In this document: positions 34,241 through 43,529 of the stretch, piece after piece
Layout of the letters: every line of letters starts with the position of its first letter
Position numbering within the stretch: the first letter of the stretch is position 1
Source of the DNA: Actinoplanes sp. M2I2
GTDB taxonomy: Bacteria > Actinomycetota > Actinomycetes > Mycobacteriales > Micromonosporaceae
DNA length: 64,000 nucleotides
Direction of reading: 5' to 3'
Assembly (NCBI RefSeq): GCF_023544445.1
Contig: NZ_JALPVJ010000011.1
Coordinates: 1 to 64,000, forward strand
The notes under the pieces: generated by a model
The model's database searches: none
What the model was told of the DNA's origin: nothing
Seen by the model: the letters and a program-made list of their open reading frames with translations, nothing else
Made by a program: the position numbers and the translations under genes

Positions 34241-36229
34241 TCAGGACCCGACGTGCACGCCGGGGCGGCGGGCCTGGTCGGGTTCGTGCCTCCGGATGAT
34301 CTCGCGGGTGACCGGGGCCGTGTCGCCCCGGCCGAGCAGGAAGTAGCGCACCATGTGTACCAGGGGGCTGCCCTCGGCCCAGGCGAAGTAGCAGTGCGGG
34401 CGTACGCCGGTGGCGTCGCGCAGGGCGAGCAGGATCGCGGCGATGGCATTGGGCGCGGCGGGGGCCTCGGTGCGCAGGATGCGGTAGCCGTCGACGTCGA
34501 TGCCCCGCACGAGCAGGGTGTCGCTGAATCCTGAGGGGTCGACGACGTCGATCTCCAGGAACAGGATGTCGTTGGCGCCCGGGACCGGGTTGTCGCCGCG
34601 CTGCTCGTGTTCCTTGAACCGGTATTCGGCGGCGTCACCGGTCTGGCGGCGGTGGGCGACCAGGTCGAGGGCGCCGTCGAAGTCGAGCGATTCGGTGATG
34701 AACCGGCGGGCGGTCTCGTCGAACTCGATGCTGTCCACGCGCAGCTCGGTGGTGCGGCTGACCCGGGAGATCAGGGAGACAGTGATGATGCCGGCGATGA
34801 ACAGGCCGGAGATGGCGATGCCGTCCGGCTTCTCGCGGATGTTCTCCACCAGCGCGTAGCCCAGGATCAGGGTGAGCAGGGCGAACCCGGCCGTGGCGCC
34901 GCGTCTGCGGTGGCGGGACGCCCAGACGGTGACAGCGAAGGCGCCGGAGACCATCATGGCCAGGATGCCGGTGGCGTAGGCGCCGGCCTGGGCGTTGACG
35001 TCGGCGTCGAAGGCGATCGTGATGATGACGGTGATGGCGGTGTAGACGAGCACGACCGGTCGCACGGCACGGCCCCATTCGGGCGCCATGCCGTAGCCGG
35101 GTAGGTAGCGCGGGACGATGTTGACCAGGCCGGCCATCGCCGACGCGCCGGCGAACCAGAGGATCAGGATGGTGCTGATGTCGTACGCGGTGCCGACCGC
35201 CTCGCCCAGCTGCTCGTGCGCCAGCCAGGCCAGCGCCCGTCCCGCCGCCTCGCCGCCCGGCTCGAACTCCTCGGCCGGGATGAGCACGGTCGTGACGAAG
35301 CTGGCCGCGAGCAGGTAGACGCTCATGATGAGCGCGGCCGTGGTGAGCAGTTTCCGGCTGTTGCGAATGCGGTTCTCGAGGTTCCCGGCGGCGACCAGCG
35401 GCATCATGCTGACCCCCGTCTCGAAGCCGGACAGGCCCAGTACCAGCAGCGGGAACGCGACCACGGCGGGTTGCAGCAGCCCTCCGACGCCGCCGCCGCC
35501 CACGTCGCCGAGCGCGGACGTCCAGGCCGACCAGGCGGCCCCGTCGGTGATGACGTGGACCAGGCCGGCCCCGATGACCAGCGCGTTGAGGCTGAGGAAG
35601 ATGGCCACCAGCGGGATGGCGACGCTGACGGCTTCGCTGAAGCCGAGCAGGAAGACGAAGCCGAGCAGCAGGAGCAGGGCCACGGTCAGCGCGACCTCGT
35701 GGCCGTGCAGGAACGACGGGAAGAACGGGTTCTCCACCACGTGCACGCTGGCGTCCGCCGCCGACAGGGTGATCGTGATCAGCCACGACGTGGCGACGAA
35801 GCCGAGCAACACCAGCACGAAGAGCTTGCCTTGCCAGAACGGCAGCAGCCGCTCCAGCATCGAGACCGAGCCGGCGCCGTGCGGGCTCTCCCGGGCCACC
35901 CGCCGATACATCGGCAGCACCCCGAACAGGGTGAGAGCGACGATCAACAGGGTGGCCAGGGGAGAGACCGCTCCCGCCGCGGCGACGGCGATGGCCGGGA
36001 CGTAGGCCAGGCTGGAGAAGTAGTCCACCCCGGTCAGGCACATCACCTTCCACCACGAATGCTGCTCGCCGTGCCCTTCCCCGGCCGCGGGCCCGATCGG
36101 CTGCACCCGGTGGCGCAGCAGCCAACCGGCCACCCCCGTCGACGGCGGCGCCTGGTGGGCCGGGGACGCCATGGTCGCGGGTACGGCGTACTCGGGTGGC
36201 GCCTGCTGCGGACCGCCTTGATCGTTCAC
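34241..36229 (-). CDS. APC-superfamily permease with cytoplasmic C-terminal domain
   Basis: A 662-aa protein: a Pro/Gln-rich N-terminal tail (1-40), about 12 membrane helices (60-490) and a hydrophilic C-terminal domain of some 170 residues. TM1 contains Val-Asp-Tyr-Phe-Ser-Ser-Leu-Ala-Tyr and TM6 contains Gly-Leu-Ser-Gly-Phe-Glu-Thr-Gly-Val, as in APC amino acid or cation transporters. The substrate is not assignable; the cytoplasmic tail may be regulatory. GTG 36229 follows TACCCT by six bases. No c-di-AMP (ydaO) riboswitch or other leader is present, consistent with a leaderless mRNA. Confidence 0.85.
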   Translation of the reverse strand: MNDQGGPQQAPPEYAVPATMASPAHQAPPSTGVAGWLLRHRVQPIGPAAGEGHGEQHSWWKVMCLTGVDYFSSLAYVPAIAVAAAGAVSPLATLLIVALTLFGVLPMYRRVARESPHGAGSVSMLERLLPFWQGKLFVLVLLGFVATSWLITITLSAADASVHVVENPFFPSFLHGHEVALTVALLLLLGFVFLLGFSEAVSVAIPLVAIFLSLNALVIGAGLVHVITDGAAWSAWTSALGDVGGGGVGGLLQPAVVAFPLLVLGLSGFETGVSMMPLVAAGNLENRIRNSRKLLTTAALIMSVYLLAASFVTTVLIPAEEFEPGGEAAGRALAWLAHEQLGEAVGTAYDISTILILWFAGASAMAGLVNIVPRYLPGYGMAPEWGRAVRPVVLVYTAITVIITIAFDADVNAQAGAYATGILAMMVSGAFAVTVWASRHRRRGATAGFALLTLILGYALVENIREKPDGIAISGLFIAGIITVSLISRVSRTTELRVDSIEFDETARRFITESLDFDGALDLVAHRRQTGDAAEYRFKEHEQRGDNPVPGANDILFLEIDVVDPSGFSDTLLVRGIDVDGYRILRTEAPAAPNAIAAILLALRDATGVRPHCYFAWAEGSPLVHMVRYFLLGRGDTAPVTREIIRRHEPDQARRPGVHVGS

Positions 36230-36235
36230 CCGGTC

Positions 36236-36241
36236 AGGGTA
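36236..36241 (-). promoter_or_regulatory. -10 box of a leaderless promoter for the permease gene
   Basis: Minus-strand TACCCT, six bases before GTG 36229. Confidence 0.5.
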
Positions 36242-36389
36242 CGAGGCGACTGCGCCGATCGCCCGACCGAAACCTCCTGGGACCGGGCTTCCGGCGTTAA
36301 CAACGCGTCAAAAATTCGCACCGCCAGTGGTGCTTGCCCTGAATGCCCTGCCGAGCTGAGCCGTCCCGAATCGTCGTCTCGCCGTGATC

Positions 36390-37757
36390 TCAGGCGGTGA
36401 GCTCGGCGAGCGCGTCCGCGAAGACGGAGTGGTGGCGCTCGACGTCGGCCGTCGTCGTCTGGGGCGCCATCAGCGCCATGTTGTGGAACGGGGTCAGCAG
36501 CACGCCGCGGTTGGCCAGGTAGACGTGCAGGAAGTCCTCGAGCTCGGCGTCGGCCACGGCGGCCGACTCGGTGCCGTTGCGCGGGGCGGGGTCGGCGAAC
36601 CGGTACTCCACCCGGGCGCCCAGCTGACTCACCGACCACGGCAGGTCGTACCCGTCGATGATCTTGCGGAGCCCGGTCGCGAAGGCCGTCGCCGTCATGA
36701 TCATGCCGTCGAAGGCCGGCTCGGTGAGCACCTCCTCGAGGCACGCGCGGGCCGCCGCCATCGAGACCGGGTTGCCGGCCAGGGTGCCGCCGACCCCGCC
36801 CATGTCGACCAGATCCAGATCGGTACGACCGAGGATCTCGCCGGCCAGTCCGGCGCTCAGCCCGTACGCCCCGATCGGGATGCCGCCCGCGATCGCCTTG
36901 CCGATCGTCAGCACGTCGGGGGAGAGGTCCCAGGCCGCGGTGGCGCCGCCCGGCCCGGCCGAGAACGTGTGCGTCTCGTCGTTGATCAGGTAGGCGCCGT
37001 ACCGGCGGGTCAGCTCGCGCACCCCGGCGAGGTAGCCCGGCTCGGGCAGCACGATGCCGATGTTCGTCAGGGCCGGCTCCATGAGCACCGCCGCCACGTC
37101 GCCGTGGGCCAGTTCGCGTTCCAGACCGGCCAGGTCGTTGAACTCGGCCACCCGGCTCGTCGCGGTCACGTCGACCGGCGCGCCGACGTTGCCCTCGCGG
37201 CTCACGCCGTGCCCGTCCGGGCCCACGACGATCAGCGACTCGTCGACCGAGCCGTGGTAGCAGTAGCTGTTGACCAGGATCTTGGGCCGGCCGGTGACCG
37301 CGCGCAGCAGGCGGATGGCCCAGCGGTTCGCGTCGGTCGCGGTCAGGGCGAAGCTCCAGTACGGCAGGCCGAAGCGGCGGCTGAGCTCGGCCCCCACGGC
37401 CGCCGCGTCCTCGGTCGGCATCATCGTGGTGGCGCCGCCCAGCGTGCCGAGCCGCCGGGTGACCGCGTCGACCACCGGCGCGGGGGAGTGCCCGGCCATC
37501 GCGCCCGTGTCACCCAGGCAGAAGTCCAGATATTCGTGGCCGTCGACGTCGGTGACGCGGTTGCCGGACGCCCGCTCGAAGTACACCGGGAAGCCCGCCG
37601 CCGTCTTGTTCATCCAGGTCATCGGGACCCGGCCGAAGAGGTGGTCGGCGCGCTGGTAGGCGGCGGCCGAACGGGGCCGGCGCTCGGCGAAAACGGTGCG
37701 CTCGCGAGCGGCGAGGGCAGCCAGGCGGGCGCGATCAACTCCGGAATCCGTCGTCAT
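36390..37757 (-). CDS. Class III aminotransferase (PLP enzyme)
   Basis: A 455-aa fold-type I PLP enzyme. Residues Tyr-Cys-Tyr-His-Gly (ring stacking), Asn-Asp-Glu-Thr-His-Thr (the cofactor Asp is replaced by Glu-Thr in the N-D-E-T form) and L-T-I-G-K-A-I-A-G-G with the Schiff-base Lys give the class III signature, close to the glutamate-1-semialdehyde aminomutase branch. Phe-Gly-Arg-Val-Pro-Met-Thr-Trp-Met near the start is typical of that subgroup. It is not the biosynthetic hemL by context (no heme genes). TAGCGT lies six bases before ATG 37757. Substrate unknown. Confidence 0.82.
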   Translation of the reverse strand: MTTDSGVDRARLAALAARERTVFAERRPRSAAAYQRADHLFGRVPMTWMNKTAAGFPVYFERASGNRVTDVDGHEYLDFCLGDTGAMAGHSPAPVVDAVTRRLGTLGGATTMMPTEDAAAVGAELSRRFGLPYWSFALTATDANRWAIRLLRAVTGRPKILVNSYCYHGSVDESLIVVGPDGHGVSREGNVGAPVDVTATSRVAEFNDLAGLERELAHGDVAAVLMEPALTNIGIVLPEPGYLAGVRELTRRYGAYLINDETHTFSAGPGGATAAWDLSPDVLTIGKAIAGGIPIGAYGLSAGLAGEILGRTDLDLVDMGGVGGTLAGNPVSMAAARACLEEVLTEPAFDGMIMTATAFATGLRKIIDGYDLPWSVSQLGARVEYRFADPAPRNGTESAAVADAELEDFLHVYLANRGVLLTPFHNMALMAPQTTTADVERHHSVFADALAELTA

Positions 37758-37763
37758 GGCGAG

Positions 37764-37769
37764 ACGCTA
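37764..37769 (-). promoter_or_regulatory. -10 box of a leaderless promoter for the aminotransferase gene
   Basis: Minus-strand TAGCGT, six bases before ATG 37757. Confidence 0.5.
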
Positions 37770-37925
37770 CCAATGGTTCGGTCTCCGAAGCGAGACCCTG
37801 CGAGCGATTCCGCAGCAGCCTCGCGAGGATCACCGGACCGGCCGGCTCGTCGAGGAAGTGGTCCGACCTTTTGTGAAGTCGCTCGCTCACGCTCATGTCG
37901 GGGCCCGGCCCTCCGATGACCGGAC

Positions 37926-40166
37926 GTGAGAAACGGGCGGCTCTGGATGTGGTGGCTCGCGGCCGGCGTGGTCGCGACCGCGGTTCACTTCGTGCTGCCC
38001 GAAGGCGGCCTGGCCGGCAGCGTCGTCTACGACCTCATCGGGCTGGCGACCGCGGTGGGCATCCTGCTCGCGCTGCGCCTGCACCGCCCGGAGCGGCCCG
38101 CGATGTGGCGCTGGTTCGCCGCCGGGCAGATCACCTTCGTGATCGGCGACGTGATCTACGGCTACTACGAGCAGGTCCTGGACAAGTCGCCGTATCCGTC
38201 GCCGGCCGACGTGTTCTACCTGGCGTCGTATCCGATGCTCGTCATGGGTCTGCTCCTGCTCGTGCGCCGGCGCCGCAGCGGGAGCGGCGACCTGATCGAC
38301 GCCGCGATCGTGGCCACCGGGATCGGGCTGGTCTTCTGGCTCTTCGTGCTGCAGCCGGTGGCCGCCGACGCCGGGGTCTCCGCGCTCGAGCGCGTCACGA
38401 CGGTCGCCTACCCGGCCGCCGACACGTTGCTGATCGCGCTTCTCGCGCGCCTGTTCACCAGTGGTGGAGCCCGGTCGCCGAGTGCCCGGCTGCTCGTCGC
38501 CGGCGCCGTGCTGATGCTCGCGGCCGACACCGCCTTCGCCGTGCTCCCGCTCTACACCTCGGCCTCGTTGCACCTGGCCGACCCGATCTTCCTGCTCTCG
38601 TACGTGCTGTGGTCGGCCGCCGCGCTGCACCCGTCGATGGCCGGCGAGCGCGGTGGCGGCGCTCGCGGCGCCGCCACCGTGGGCCCGTCGCGGCTCCTGC
38701 TTTTCGGCGCCTGTTCGCTGCTCGCGCCCGCTCTGCTGTTCGTGCCCGGGATCGGCGGCAGCCCGATCGGCCGGTTCTCCGTCGCCGTCGGGGCGGGCGC
38801 GCTCATCCTGCTGGTCATCGCCCGGATGTCGGGCTTCGTCTTCGAGGTGCGGCGGCAGTCGGCCGAGCTGACCCGGGCCGCCATGCAGGACGAGCTCACC
38901 GGCCTGGCCAGCCGCCGGTGCCTGGAGGACACGCTGCGCGACGCCCTGGCCGGCGGCGGCCGCCCGCAGATCGCGCTGCTCGGGCTGAACGGCTTCAAGA
39001 ACGTCAACGACGAGCTCGGGCGCCCGGTCGGCGACCGCCTGCTGACCTCGCTCGCCACGCGGCTGCGCGCCGTGGCGCCGGACGACGCCCTGATCGCCCG
39101 CATCGGCGGCGACGAGTTCGCGGTGCTGCTCGTCTCGTCGAGCGCCGAGGAGGCCCGCACGGTGGCCTCGACGCTGGCCCACACGCTGAGCGCCCCGGTC
39201 GCGGTCGGCGGCCACGAGCTGTACGTCGGGGTCGCGATCGGCCTGGCCGGGGGCGCCGGCGTCACGCCGGTGGAGCTGTTGCGCCAGGCCGAGTCGGCGA
39301 TGTACGCGGCCAAGCAGACCGGCGAGCCGGTCCGCCGCTGGTCGCCCACGCTGGACGAGCGGGCCGGCGAGTTCGTCCGCCTCGGCGCCGAGATCCGCGC
39401 GGCCCTCGACAGCGGCCAGTTCCGCGTCGTCTACCAGCCCATCGTCGACCTGCCGTCGGGCCGGGTGGCCGCCGTCGAGGCCCTCGTCCGCTGGGAGCAC
39501 CCGACCCGGGGCCTGGTCAGCCCGGCCGCGTTCATCCCGGTCGCCGAGCGCAACGGCCTGATCGTCGAGCTGGGCGAATGGATCCTGCGCACCGCCTGTC
39601 ACCGGCTGGCCGCCTGGCGCGCGTCCCTCGGCGCCGGCGCGCCCGACCGGGTGAGCGTCAACGTCTCGGCCCGCCAGCTCGCCCGTCCGCACTTCGCCGC
39701 CACGGTCGCGGCGGCACTGGCCGACAGCGGCCTGCCCGCCTCGTGCCTGGCCGTCGAGGTGACCGAGACCGCCGTCTTCGAGGGTGGTCAGGCCGTGGTC
39801 GCGCTGCACGAGCTGCGGGCGCTCGGCGTACGCATCGCCCTCGACGACTTCGGTACGGGGCACTCGTCGCTCGGCCTCCTGCAGACCGTCCCGGTCGACA
39901 TCCTGAAGGTCGACAAGTCCTTCGTCGACGACGTCACGGAGGCCGGCCGGCACACGGTCATCGCCGAGGCGCTCTATCAGGTCAGCTCGGGCCTGGGACT
40001 GGTCGCGGTGGCCGAGGGCGTCGAGACGGCGGCCCAGGCCGAGGCCCTGCACCGCATCGGCTACCGCTATCTGCAGGGCTTCCACTTCGGCCGGCCGGTC
40101 GCCGACCCGGATTTCGCCCTGACCACCGTGATCGCCACGGCCGAGCCGCAGGAGGCGCGGGCCTGA
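37926..40166 (+). CDS. Membrane GGDEF-EAL protein with a substituted cyclase active site
   Basis: A 746-aa paralogue of the protein at 2504-4687 with the same plan: about eight membrane helices (1-300), GGDEF domain (about 320-475), EAL domain (485-735). The GGDEF loop is intact, but the Mg-binding Asp of the strand (normally L-D-x-D-x-F-K) is Gly here (L-L-G-L-N-G-F-K), which should abolish or cripple diguanylate cyclase activity. All EAL catalytic residues are present (E-A-L, N-V-S-A-R-Q-L, E-V-T-E-T, D-D-F-G-T-G, K-V-D-K-S-F, E-G-V-E-T). It is probably a phosphodiesterase with a nucleotide-binding GGDEF domain. GTG 37926 gives an N-terminus like the paralogue. Confidence 0.9.
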   Translation: MRNGRLWMWWLAAGVVATAVHFVLPEGGLAGSVVYDLIGLATAVGILLALRLHRPERPAMWRWFAAGQITFVIGDVIYGYYEQVLDKSPYPSPADVFYLASYPMLVMGLLLLVRRRRSGSGDLIDAAIVATGIGLVFWLFVLQPVAADAGVSALERVTTVAYPAADTLLIALLARLFTSGGARSPSARLLVAGAVLMLAADTAFAVLPLYTSASLHLADPIFLLSYVLWSAAALHPSMAGERGGGARGAATVGPSRLLLFGACSLLAPALLFVPGIGGSPIGRFSVAVGAGALILLVIARMSGFVFEVRRQSAELTRAAMQDELTGLASRRCLEDTLRDALAGGGRPQIALLGLNGFKNVNDELGRPVGDRLLTSLATRLRAVAPDDALIARIGGDEFAVLLVSSSAEEARTVASTLAHTLSAPVAVGGHELYVGVAIGLAGGAGVTPVELLRQAESAMYAAKQTGEPVRRWSPTLDERAGEFVRLGAEIRAALDSGQFRVVYQPIVDLPSGRVAAVEALVRWEHPTRGLVSPAAFIPVAERNGLIVELGEWILRTACHRLAAWRASLGAGAPDRVSVNVSARQLARPHFAATVAAALADSGLPASCLAVEVTETAVFEGGQAVVALHELRALGVRIALDDFGTGHSSLGLLQTVPVDILKVDKSFVDDVTEAGRHTVIAEALYQVSSGLGLVAVAEGVETAAQAEALHRIGYRYLQGFHFGRPVADPDFALTTVIATAEPQEARA

Positions 40167-40193
40167 CGCGCCGCCCTCGGGGAGCTGGGCCGG

Positions 40194-41078
40194 TCAGTCG
40201 ACGGCGTCGACGAACTTCAGGAAAGCCGCGGCGAGGGCGTCGGGCGCTTCCTGGGCCACGAGATGCCCGGCGCCCTCGATGTGGACGCCGGTGACCTCGC
40301 CCGCGGTGACCTGCCGGAAGGTCTGCTCGGTGAAGGGGGCGTTGACGCCGTCGACGGCGAGGACCGGGACGGTCAGGGGGTTCGCCTCGGCCAAGGCCTT
40401 GGTCGCGCCGTTGTCGGTGAAGAGGGACTGATACAGCCCCGACGTCCCGGCCCACCCGTCCGGGCCGGCGTAGGTGCGGAGGAACTCGTCGACGTCGGCC
40501 TCGGTCAGGGCGTCCTTCGTCGCGGACATCAGGGGATAGGCCCAGTCGGCGAGCAGCCGCCGTTCGTTGCCCGGCAGCAGCAGCTGCGGGATGCCGGGCG
40601 CGCCGAGGAAGCCGACGTGCCAGGAGCCGCCGTGGTTGACGTCGGCGAGCATCTCGAGCCCGTACCCGGCCAGGGTCGTCTCGACGCCGGTGAGGCTGAG
40701 GACGTCGCCGGCATGGGTGGCGGCGAGGCGGTGGACGACCCCGCCGCTGATGTCCTGGCCGAGCAGGTGCACCGGCCCGGCGCCGAGGTGGGCGATCAGG
40801 TGGTGCAGGTCCTCGGCCGAGGTGGCCACCGAGTAGTCGCCGCCGGCGTGGCTGGAGTCGCCGAAACCGCGCAGGTCGACGGCGAAGACGCGGTGGCCGC
40901 CGGCCAGCAGCGGGATCAGCTTGCGGAAGGCCCACCAGGTCTCCGGCCACCCGTGGACGAGCAGGATCGGCGAACCGGTCGAGCCGGCCGCGACGTAGTG
41001 CAGCCGGGCGCCGTTGACCTCGGCCAGGTGATGGGTGACGCCGGCGATCGTGGCGCCGGCGGGGGTGACGACGGACAT
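40194..41078 (-). CDS. Epoxide-hydrolase-like alpha/beta hydrolase
   Basis: A 294-aa protein. The oxyanion motif L-L-V-H-G-W-P-E-T, nucleophile elbow L-G-Q-D-I-S-G (Asp in place of Ser, as in epoxide hydrolases and haloalkane dehalogenases) and late His in G-A-G-H-L define it. A G-Q-D elbow rather than the usual G-H-D is a small deviation. ATG 41078 is preceded by GAGGAG. It is divergent from a MarR gene, with an extended palindrome between, so it is probably that regulator's target and may detoxify a ligand sensed by it. Confidence 0.82.
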   Translation of the reverse strand: MSVVTPAGATIAGVTHHLAEVNGARLHYVAAGSTGSPILLVHGWPETWWAFRKLIPLLAGGHRVFAVDLRGFGDSSHAGGDYSVATSAEDLHHLIAHLGAGPVHLLGQDISGGVVHRLAATHAGDVLSLTGVETTLAGYGLEMLADVNHGGSWHVGFLGAPGIPQLLLPGNERRLLADWAYPLMSATKDALTEADVDEFLRTYAGPDGWAGTSGLYQSLFTDNGATKALAEANPLTVPVLAVDGVNAPFTEQTFRQVTAGEVTGVHIEGAGHLVAQEAPDALAAAFLKFVDAVD

Positions 41079-41105
41079 CTGCAGCTCCTCGGAGGGCTTT
41101 CAGAA

Positions 41106-41145
41106 AGACAAGTTACCTGTCTAATAATAGACAGTAAGCTTGTCT
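41106..41145. promoter_or_regulatory. Extended palindromic operator of the MarR/hydrolase divergon
   Basis: Two 18-bp arms (41106-41123 and 41128-41145; core CTGTCTA/TAGACAG and AGACAAG/CTTGTCT) match at 15 of 18 positions around a 4-bp AATA centre. The site is the most AT-rich stretch nearby and ends 27 bp before the marR start; MarR dimers bind such sites. Confidence 0.75.
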
Positions 41146-41160
41146 AAGTCAAGCGTCAGA

Positions 41161-41166
41161 TACCCT
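41161..41166 (+). promoter_or_regulatory. -10 box of a leaderless promoter for the MarR gene
   Basis: TACCCT, six bases before ATG 41173, directly beyond the palindrome, so binding of the regulator would cover its -35 region (autoregulation). Confidence 0.5.
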
Positions 41167-41172
41167 GCTCCC

Positions 41173-41652
41173 ATGTCTCGATCGGGCGCCGACCTCGCCC
41201 TGCTCCTCCTCGGCGGCTTCCGGACCTTCGCCGATCGGGCGACGGCGGAGCTCGCCGCGCGGGGATACGAGGATGTGCGGCCCGTCCACGACTTCGCCCT
41301 GCAGGCGATCCTCTCGGGCGCCGACAACGCCTCCGAGCTCGGCCGGCGCATGTCGGTCACCAAGCAGTCGGCGGCCCAGACGATCGCGGTCCTGGAGGAA
41401 CGCGGTTATGTCCGGCGCGAGCCCGACCCGACCGACCGGCGCCGCATGCGCCTGCAGGTCACCGAGCGGGGGCTCGAGATGCAGCGGACGGGGGCGGCCA
41501 TCTTCCAGACCCTGCGCGAGCAGTGGGAGAGCCAGGTCGGGGCCGGCGCCGTCCGGGACGTCGAGCGCGCGCTCCGGCAGCTCGTCGGCACCGGCCCGGT
41601 GCAGCTGGACACGCCCGGGTGGCTGATCCAGGACCTCGGCGGAGACAGCTGA
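41173..41652 (+). CDS. MarR-family regulator beside the epoxide-hydrolase-like gene
   Basis: A 159-aa winged-helix protein. The recognition region Asn-Ala-Ser-Glu-Leu-Gly-Arg-Arg-Met-Ser-Val-Thr-Lys-Gln-Ser-Ala and the wing R-E-P-D-P-T-D-R-R-R-M are textbook MarR. ATG 41173 is a leaderless-type start. It probably represses itself and the divergent hydrolase through 41106-41145; the ligand is unknown. Confidence 0.88.
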   Translation: MSRSGADLALLLLGGFRTFADRATAELAARGYEDVRPVHDFALQAILSGADNASELGRRMSVTKQSAAQTIAVLEERGYVRREPDPTDRRRMRLQVTERGLEMQRTGAAIFQTLREQWESQVGAGAVRDVERALRQLVGTGPVQLDTPGWLIQDLGGDS

Positions 41653-41722
41653 CCCCGGCCGGGGGCAAGTGACTTTCGCGGGGCACTGAACCGACCGGGC
41701 CCGCTCATCCGTTTCCCCTGGC

Positions 41723-43426
41723 GTGCCCGAGATCCAGGACGGCCGGCCGGCCGTCGAGAGCCGCCGTGCCCGTTTCCTCGCCCGATCCGGCGCCCTCACC
41801 CGTCGGCCGGGGGTCCAGCTCACGCTGACGATCCTGGCCGGCGTGCTGCTCTTCGCGGCTCTGATCTTCCCGAACATCCTGTCCCGCCTGACCCCGCTGG
41901 GCTTCCTGCGCATCCCCGTCGAGGGAGCGGTGATCCTCGGCCTGCTGGCGGTGCTGCCGCCGCGGGCCCGGCGGGTCTTCGGGGTCGTGGCCGGCGGTGT
42001 CGTCGGTCTGCTGGTCCTCGAGAAATGCCTGGACATGGGCTTCTTCGAGGAGCTGAACCGCCCGTTCGACCCGGTGCTCGACTGGGTGCTGTTCGACGAC
42101 GCGTTCAGCTTCGCCACCGACTCGTACGGCCGGTTCGCGGCCGTCGCCGCGGTGGTCGCGATCCTCGTCCTGGTCGTCGCCGTCCTCGCGGTGACCTGCT
42201 GGTCCGTCCTGCGGGTGGGGGCGCTGGCCGGCCGTCACCGCAAGAGGTCGGCCATCGCGGCCGGCGGGGCCGGCGTGGCCTGGGCGCTGTCGTTCACGCT
42301 CGGCCTGTCGGTCTGGGGTGCGGTGCCGGTCGCCGCGCGCAGCACCGCCACGTACGCCTGGGACCGGGCCCACCAGGCCCGCGCCGGGCTGCGCGACGAG
42401 GCCAAGTTCGCCGAGGAGGTGCGGCAGGACCCGTTCAAGGCCGTGCCGCCGCCGCAGATGCTCACGGCCCTCGAGGGCAAGGACGTGATCTTCACGTTCG
42501 TCGAGAGCTACGGCCGCAGCGCCGTCGAAGGCATCGCCCTGGCGCCGACCGTCACGCCGGTGCTCGACCGGGGCACGGCCGAGCTGGCCCGGGCCGGCTT
42601 CGCCGCGCGCAGCGGCTGGCTCACCTCGCCCACGTTCGGCGGTGGCAGCTGGCTGGCCCACGCGACGTTCGAGTCCGGTCTGTGGATCAACAACGAGCAG
42701 CGCTACCGCAACCTGGTCGCGACCGACCGCCTCACCCTGACCAGGGCGTTCAAAAATGCGAGCTACCGCACCGTGAGCGTCATGCCCGGGGTGACCCGCG
42801 CGTGGCCCGAAGGCAACTTCTACGGGTACGACACCGTGTGGGACTCGCGCAACCTGGGCTACCAGGGCCCGAAGTTCAGCTGGTCGCCCATGCCCGACCA
42901 GTACACGCTCAAGCAGCTCAACACGATCGAGTACAAGAAGGCCGACCGGGGCCCGCTGATGATCGAGATGCCGCTGGTGTCGAGCCACACCCCGTGGGCG
43001 CCGATCCCCGACTATCTGCCCGACTGGAACCAGGTCGGTGACGGCTCGGTCTATCACCGGATGGTCGACGAGGGCAAGAAGCCCAGCGCGCTGTGGGCCG
43101 AACCGCGCGAGGTGCGCGCCGAGTACGGCAAGTCGATCGTCTACTCCCTGACGTCGCTGATCAACTGGGTCGAGCTCTACGGCGACGACAACCTGGTGCT
43201 GGTCTTCCTCGGCGACCATCAGCCGTCCCCGATCGCTGCCGGCGCCGGAGCCAGCCACGATGTGCCGATCACCGTGCTGGCCAAGGATCCGAAGGTGCTC
43301 GAGAAGATTGTGAGCTGGGGCTGGACCGACGGTCTGCGCCCGCGGCCGGACGCCCCGGTCTGGCCGATGAGCGACTTCCGCGACAAGTTCTTCACGGCGT
43401 TCGGCCGGCAGACCCCGGCGCCATGA
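41723..43426 (+). CDS. Membrane sulfatase/phosphotransferase-like protein (LTA-synthase superfamily)
   Basis: A 567-aa protein with four or five N-terminal membrane helices (about 30-225) and an extracytoplasmic alkaline-phosphatase-superfamily domain. The metal site fits F-V-E-S-Y-G (Glu about 260) and G-D-H-Q-P-S (Asp/His about 500); a nucleophile candidate lies in the Gly-Gly-Gly-Ser-Trp-Leu-Ala segment, with Ser where Thr is usual in LTA synthase. Such proteins move phosphoglycerol or phosphoethanolamine onto cell-envelope glycans. The start is GTG 41723; the actual acceptor is unknown. Confidence 0.78.
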   Translation: MPEIQDGRPAVESRRARFLARSGALTRRPGVQLTLTILAGVLLFAALIFPNILSRLTPLGFLRIPVEGAVILGLLAVLPPRARRVFGVVAGGVVGLLVLEKCLDMGFFEELNRPFDPVLDWVLFDDAFSFATDSYGRFAAVAAVVAILVLVVAVLAVTCWSVLRVGALAGRHRKRSAIAAGGAGVAWALSFTLGLSVWGAVPVAARSTATYAWDRAHQARAGLRDEAKFAEEVRQDPFKAVPPPQMLTALEGKDVIFTFVESYGRSAVEGIALAPTVTPVLDRGTAELARAGFAARSGWLTSPTFGGGSWLAHATFESGLWINNEQRYRNLVATDRLTLTRAFKNASYRTVSVMPGVTRAWPEGNFYGYDTVWDSRNLGYQGPKFSWSPMPDQYTLKQLNTIEYKKADRGPLMIEMPLVSSHTPWAPIPDYLPDWNQVGDGSVYHRMVDEGKKPSALWAEPREVRAEYGKSIVYSLTSLINWVELYGDDNLVLVFLGDHQPSPIAAGAGASHDVPITVLAKDPKVLEKIVSWGWTDGLRPRPDAPVWPMSDFRDKFFTAFGRQTPAP

Positions 43427-43529
43427 CCCGGGCGGCAAAATAGCAGCGCGTGGTGTCGATTCCGCGGCCGTCCCGATCGTCACCAGAGGGAAACGCCGGA
43501 TACGGCACCACCGCAGAGGAGACATCGCC

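Noticed and set aside
36230..36389. c-di-AMP (ydaO) or other riboswitch upstream of the APC permease
   Set aside because: No conserved riboswitch core is visible and the promoter box sits six bases from the start codon, leaving no leader.
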